Shown here piece after piece: positions 16,414-20,684 of a DNA stretch of 20,684 nt; the stretch's first letter is position 1; each line of letters begins with the position of its first letter. This stretch comes from Cymbomonas tetramitiformis. Its lineage: Eukaryota > Chlorophyta > Pyramimonadophyceae > Pyramimonadales > Pyramimonadaceae. Under the pieces are notes generated by a model. The model worked only from the letters and a program-made list of their open reading frames with translations. It was not told the DNA's origin and did not search any database. Made by a program: the position numbers and the translations under genes. The stretch is taken from assembly GCA_001247695.2 (NCBI GenBank), contig LGRX02015658.1:1-20684 (forward strand), given 5' to 3'.

Positions 16414-17317
16414 ATGATAAGCTAGAAATACAACTAAAAACCAAATAAATAATAAAGACAAATAATAAAACAAATATAAGTTGCATAATTGTTTTTGTTT
16501 TGGTAAGCCTGACTATATATAGTCAAACCATGCAGAACTCCATAAAGTTGACACATATATGTATCAAACATTTCTAAGGTCATCAGCCATGGCATACATA
16601 TAAGCTTGATTTTGAAGACCTAGACATTGTATACATCTGGTCTAGCATGTATCCAGACTAAAATTGTATATTAACACGGTGCAAGCACTATAGCCTCTGC
16701 CACCGATGATCATTGAAAAGTGTATTGGCATTTCTTTGAGGTAATATTGCCTACTGAATGAGCCATACCAACCATCTTGTCTTCATTGATCATTACATAT
16801 CTGATCATATCGCCATTGAGCAATGCCTATTCTGTGAGATTATATATCACGAGGCATTTCATTAGTGCACATTAAACAATTGAAGTGCAACAAAGATCAT
16901 CAGCTCTTCATCATACCAAAGGGTTGAGTTGTTGTCAAAAGTATTGATTTTTCAGACACCATTTCTCAGAGGTCTATTCATCATGAAAGACAGAGTCGGT
17001 GCAATCATGGCTATTCAGCCTCCGACATAGCTGACATAGCTATTTAGCTTATGACCCAACCGTTGTAAAGCAGCCTCCACGCTATATGGCTAAAAGATGG
17101 CAAGCAATCTCTTCGGTCATTTTTGGGCATAAAGCAATCAAGCACAACCAATCCAGGACGTTTATCGCCCTTTATCCCAAAATTCTCTAAGAATTATTCA
17201 TATTTTCTATGTGTCATATGAAACAACCAATATACCACCCTATGATGAAAGTCATCTCCTTCAGTGGTGATTTTGCATAGTGACTTTCTTGCTGTTTATT
17301 TTCTTCGCATGCTGCAG
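16414..17317. other. Intergenic or intronic A+T-rich DNA
   Basis: No ORF with recognisable content. The last 30 bases (CTTGCTGTTTATTTTCTTCG then CATGCTGCAG) form a strong polypyrimidine tract and 3' splice site, so the right end may be intron of the exon that follows. No matching upstream exon could be identified. Confidence 0.4.
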
Positions 17318-17561
17318 GTCTGCTGCATCCCTGTGTGATTCGTCCTCGATGAAAGAACAAGACATGTTGAAGCCAGTTTTGCTTTTGGATGAAGAAAGCT
17401 CAGAAGATGAGCTAGTAGATTCCAGCAAGTTTCGTGGCTGGTACAACGTTCCGGATGTAGCACTAGCAAAGAGGCGTTTGCAAAATAAGAAAAAAGCTGA
17501 GCGTGATGCCAAAAGACGTAGGAAACAATGTCCTCAGTGGATGTTGGATAGTCAATGGTAG
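17318..17561 (+). CDS. Possible terminal exon, acidic then basic tail
   Basis: The exon starts after the acceptor GCATGCTGCAG and reads 80 residues to a TAG stop. It shows an acidic stretch (LDEESSEDELVDSS), then WYNVPDVALAKRRL and a lysine/arginine-rich tail (NKKKAERDAKRRRKQ) that would suit a nuclear-localisation or RNA/DNA-contacting end. The composition is protein-like and unlike the neighbouring DNA. The start of the gene is not seen. An intronless reading from 17280 would add a hydrophobic leader without an ATG at that point. Family unknown. Confidence 0.35.
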
Positions 17562-18576
17562 CTTTAGCTAGAAAAGTACATTAGATTCAGATTCTGACCA
17601 TATAAGTGGGCTTGAATGCACTCAAGTTTGTACTGAGTTGCAATTGTCCAAAGTTTTAATTCTGACATCACTACTTATTTGTGGAATAGCATACAATGGT
17701 ATAAACCATCCACATATAGATTGACACCATATTTGTAATTTCATATCATTTTGGCATAAGACAAGCATGCTTCATTGAGGAATAAATACTCTTTGAAAGT
17801 TCATTCTGGAATGTTTAGAAATTTGTTGCCTCATCCATTAGGCCACGAAGTCTTGGAAAACCCGCAATCTGCATACGGTTTCCAAGTGCAGTTCATCCTC
17901 ATTCTGGAAAGTGATAGAAATTTTATAGTCATAAAACAAGTCACAATTCTATCAAATTGAAATGACACATTCATCATTCATACTTCTTTATCATAACAAG
18001 TCTCTGAATAGTGTTGCCCAAAAATAAAATGGGCACCATTGAGATAAGTGAGCATGTGCTGAAGAATATACACATATCACTAGGCAATGCCATGTTCTAT
18101 TCATAATGAAATGACATGTCAGCCATCCATCAACTACGAAAATACAACTCGTAGTAAGTTGTTGTCATTACGGACACTTCTTGATTGACTCTCCATTAGC
18201 TTCGATACCAAAGTTAACTTCGGTACCATCACTGATTTCTTTGTTCATCATGACAATCATTATCCAAAACCATTGTCTAAGTTGGGTACACTATAGTGAC
18301 CCTGAACTGACAATGTATGTGGGCTGCAACCCAACGACTGCATTTGACATCATCTGGCATTCGCCACATTCAAAATCGTCAGGCATATTGCCAATGTGAT
18401 ATAGAGAGTATCAATGTTCAAATTGACATTGTTACCTCTAAAGCATTCGATGAGTAATCTCAGTCTGATTCTCTATCAAACCATTTTTCACATCACATAA
18501 TGATTCTTTGAATAACATCCTCCATCACCATCTGATTGGTTTGATACATCTCTTTTTCAAAAAGGGGGAGGAAGAG
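17562..18576. other. Intergenic A+T-rich DNA
   Basis: No gene is supported. It includes a single relic of the 21-bp minisatellite unit (18273-18293) and a GGGCTGCAACCC phrase near 18324 shared with the block Y area. A 61-codon plus-strand frame at 17775-17960 has no recognisable motif. Confidence 0.45.
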
Positions 18577-18578
18577 TA

Positions 18579-18605
18579 CTGTGGTTACACTATTGATTTT
18601 ATCCC
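18579..18605. repeat. Left terminal inverted repeat
   Basis: CTGTGGTTACACTATTGATT continues to TTATCCC. It is followed by a run of C. Confidence 0.85.
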
Positions 18606-18873
18606 CCCCCCACACCATCAATAATTCTTTATTTTCAATAGTATTTTGAGTCGACGCCGAATTAATTATTTTTTGAAAAGGGGCCTATCGCACGACTATC
18701 GCACGCTGAAAATTATTTAATTTTCGAACTATTTCTTGTCGCTTATTTCTCACATATTCCAATTGAGACTTAATTAATAACCAACCTATTTGTCTATTGA
18801 TACACACCGCTCATACCACATAATATATATCATACCCTTGCATATCACTATGTTTCATGATACGCCCCCCCGG

Positions 18874-18897
18874 GCGTAAATTACGCGTAAATTACGC
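18874..18897. repeat. Two overlapping 13-bp palindromes
   Basis: GCGTAAATTACGC occurs at 18874-18886 and 18885-18897, sharing two bases. Each is a perfect dyad around a central base. GCGTAACACGTAACACGCC follows at 18921. The design (six-base arm, AAATT centre) is the same as that of the nearby minisatellite core GCTGAAATTCAGC. Confidence 0.8.
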
Positions 18898-18958
18898 ATT
18901 TCGGGTCTTGTGAGTTTTACGCGTAACACGTAACACGCCATAGGAATCTCACCCAAAT

Positions 18959-19448
18959 ATAGGCTGAAATTCAACCTATATATGAGCTGAAATTCAGCCT
19001 ATATATGAGGCTATATATGAGCTGAAATTCAGCCTATATATGAGGCTATATATGAGCTGAAATTCAGCCTATATATGAGGCTATATATGAGCTGAAATTC
19101 AGCCTATATGTGAGGCGATGTACAAGCTGAACTTCAGCCTATATATGAGCTGAAATCCAGCCTATATATCACCTGAAATTCAGCCTATATATCACCTGAA
19201 ATTCAGCCCGTATATATCACCTGAAATTCAGCCTATATATATATATGAGCTGAATTTCAGCCTATATATGAGCTGAAATTCAGTCTATATATGAGGCTAT
19301 AAAGGAGCTGAAATGCAGCCTATATATGTGCCTATATATGAGCTGAAATTCAGCCTATATATGAGCTGAAATTCAGCCTATACATGAGGCTATATATGAG
19401 CTGAAATTTGGCCTATATATGAGGCTATATATGAGCGGAAATTCAGCG
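18959..19448. repeat. Palindromic minisatellite, about 17 units
   Basis: The core GCTGAAATTCAGC is a 13-bp palindrome. It alternates with CTATATATGAG-type spacers in two unit lengths, about 23 bp and about 35 bp; the longer has an added GAGGCTATATAT. I count 17 cores, mostly identical, with CACCTGAAATTCAGC variants in the middle. The array sits entirely inside the TIR element. Confidence 0.9.
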
Positions 19449-19925
19449 GTGACGGTTGACACTGGCATGACGATCCTAATCCGCGGATTTTGCATATCAA
19501 ACATTCGTGCTCTGTGGCACTCATCTTTTTTGTTTCTCAGAAGCAGATCACACAACAGTTTCGAGTGTGAGTTTGAAAGAATGGTGCTGCCGGATGCCGA
19601 GTGCGCCGTGCGTGAACCGATTGCGATAGAACACAACGTGGCCTCCTATCGTATGTACGTATGAGATATTATCTGTCTATCGTATGCACACTGTATATCG
19701 GTCTGGACCAATAATTATCCCGCTATTTATTTGTCTTGTGACACATGTGTGCCCACCGCCTTATATATTTTCCCAACTATTTCTTGTCCCTATTGCACAA
19801 ACACAGGATCTCGAAATAATTAATTAATTGACTATTTCCTTGTTGGTCACTTGTTTGGGGTCAGAGATATTTATTTTCCATGAATTGTTTTCGGATTTCG
19901 ATAATTTCGGTGAATAATTAATTAT
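19449..19925. other. Interior right arm of the TIR element
   Basis: This is A+T-rich, with ATAATTAATTA runs toward the right end. The first 220 bases are less A+T-rich and open on both strands (19419-19664 plus, 19373-19636 minus), without recognisable protein motifs. Confidence 0.4.
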
Positions 19926-19951
19926 GGGTAAAATCAATAGTGTAACCACAG
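19926..19951. repeat. Right terminal inverted repeat
   Basis: GGGTAAAATCAATAGTGTAA followed by CCACAG is the inverted match of the left end over 23 bp plus CCC/GGG. It is immediately followed by TA. Confidence 0.85.
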
Positions 19952-20358
19952 TATAGATTCATTCATTTTTCATACAGCTGCCACAAATTGATTTACATCA
20001 CGTTGTGATTTTGCTTGGAAAATTAAAAATCTTATCAAAAGTTCCAGCATCTGTGTATAGCAGCCATTAAGTTGATGACACGGTACATCATGCCGATTGA
20101 AACATCAAATGAAGTCTTATTTGACTTACTAACACATGAAGTTCATTATGAGGAAATCATAGATGCATATTTCTCTGGCTCTATCATATTATATGAAGGG
20201 CACTGACATAGAGAACGAGGGTTTTTCAAATGTGAATAAGCTATATTGTAAGCTTACGACCATCACTTTGACGTCAACAGCCTGAGATGCTGATTGTCGA
20301 AATTCAAGAGTTGAAGGATTCGTTGAATCAACCTTGATACATGTGTTTTGATTGATAA

Positions 20359-20637
20359 ATTGTTGATCCATGGTTTCTCCCCAAATCTAGAGAAGCTGGC
20401 ACACAAGTTGTTGCCAATGTCTTAGGAAAGCATCTGAGCAAAGGATTGCCAGTTGTGCCATCAGGCATCGAATTCCATAACAACAAAGCCGAGTGAGTGA
20501 GATCCGCCACTCTAGCTATTTGCCGTCATTCCTTCCAGGTTCATGACAAGAGACAATTCATCAAAGTCATACACCAATGCATAAGTCACATGCATGGTTG
20601 CACAGTTTGTATCCGAATGCCATTCCATCAAGGTTAA
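20359..20637 (+). pseudogene. Protein-like fragment with one in-frame TGA
   Basis: The plus frame is open for 93 codons except for TGA at 20494-20496. Before it, the peptide contains REAGTQVVANVLGKHLSKG and VVPSGIEFHNNKAE; after it, VHDKRQFIKVIHQC. The stop sits in GCCGA|GTGAGTGAG, which also looks like a splice donor, and TTCCTTCCAG follows at 20531-20540. Splicing the 46-bp interval would shift frame, so it does not simply rescue the reading. The minus strand over 20328-20510 is open too and contains LWNSMP, a phrase typical of the C-terminus of LINE reverse-transcriptase ORFs (WNSLP-like). I cannot decide between a plus-strand gene relic and a minus-strand LINE tail. Confidence 0.25.
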
Positions 20638-20684
20638 GCATCTTGACAGTAACTCTGGCCAACCAAAGCCTTCCTGTCTTCGGA

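Larger units (their letters stand above)
18579..19951. mobile_element. TIR element with TA flanks, 1.37 kb, non-autonomous
   Basis: The left end begins CTGTGGTTACACTATTGATT and the right end is its reverse complement. 23 bp match perfectly, then an extra T on one side, then CCC/GGG. Both ends are flanked by TA (18577-18578 and 19952-19953), as for Tc1/mariner-like and other TA-targeting DNA transposons. No transposase frame fits inside; the interior is A+T-rich with a long palindromic minisatellite. It is therefore best read as a non-autonomous (MITE-like) element moved by a transposase encoded elsewhere. The short direct repeat AACTATTTCTTGTC near 18727 and 19779 may reflect internal duplication. 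Confidence 0.75.

Noticed and set aside
16105..16473. 122-codon minus-strand ORF with a hydrophobic start
   Set aside because: The hydrophobic start comes from A+T-rich DNA, and the frame crosses block Y and a stem-loop. No similarity to any family was recognised.
18959..19448. CRISPR-like palindromic repeats
   Set aside because: The sequences between palindromes are themselves repetitive (CTATATATGAG), so they are not unique spacers.
1..20684. tRNA, rRNA or other structured RNA genes
   Set aside because: I looked for tRNA A/B boxes with cloverleaf arms and for conserved rRNA phrases and found none; the small hairpins seen lack any such context.

Overview
This window is eukaryotic nuclear DNA: genes are sparse, introns are visible, repeats are everywhere, and there are no bacterial operons or ribosome-binding sites. 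The best gene is a four-exon gene for a secreted, cysteine-rich protein, with GT-AG introns and one GC-AG intron. A gag-type retroelement lies nearby. Together these suggest a protist; a perkinsid or dinoflagellate relative (Perkinsus-like) is my guess, from general resemblance only and not proven.

Left part (1-9,500), CpG-containing and fairly GC-rich. It opens with a degenerate 65-bp tandem repeat, GTAC clusters and a helically spaced array of seven TCGATA hexamers (1050-1161). Next comes a gag-only LTR-like retroelement (about 1342-4728). Its two short direct repeats flank an 806-codon Gag ORF on the minus strand that has a perfect CX2CX4HX4C zinc knuckle, and there is no room for pol. From 5.2 to 7.4 kb lie two further repeat families: a roughly 340-bp spaced repeat and a 201-bp (67-codon) tandem array. 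At 8,367-9,456 on the minus strand is the secreted-protein gene. It has four exons and 147 residues: a signal peptide followed by two copies of a six-cysteine module whose spacing is kept across the exon joins. A pair of identical 12-bp palindromes sits about 200 bp upstream of its ATG.

Middle part (10,000-12,700). A 345-bp repeat family occurs in three copies, and the first is split by a roughly 355-bp insertion with imperfect flanking duplications. GTCAT-rich and 60-bp repeats follow, then a stretch unusually rich in GCG/CGC words.

Right part (about 12,700-20,684), A+T-rich and poor in CpG by eye, with plentiful TG/CA. It holds an exact 21-bp x 4 minisatellite, two diverged copies of a protein-like block on the minus strand (13.6 and 15.4 kb), two copies of a roughly 120-bp dispersed repeat, and a possible terminal exon at 17,318-17,561. 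A TIR element of about 1.37 kb (18,579-19,951) has 23-bp perfect inverted ends, TA at both flanks, and 17 copies of a palindromic minisatellite inside. A protein-like fragment with one in-frame stop lies at the right edge. Apart from the Gag ORF and the secreted-protein gene, coding calls here are tentative. Copy numbers and identities were counted by eye.
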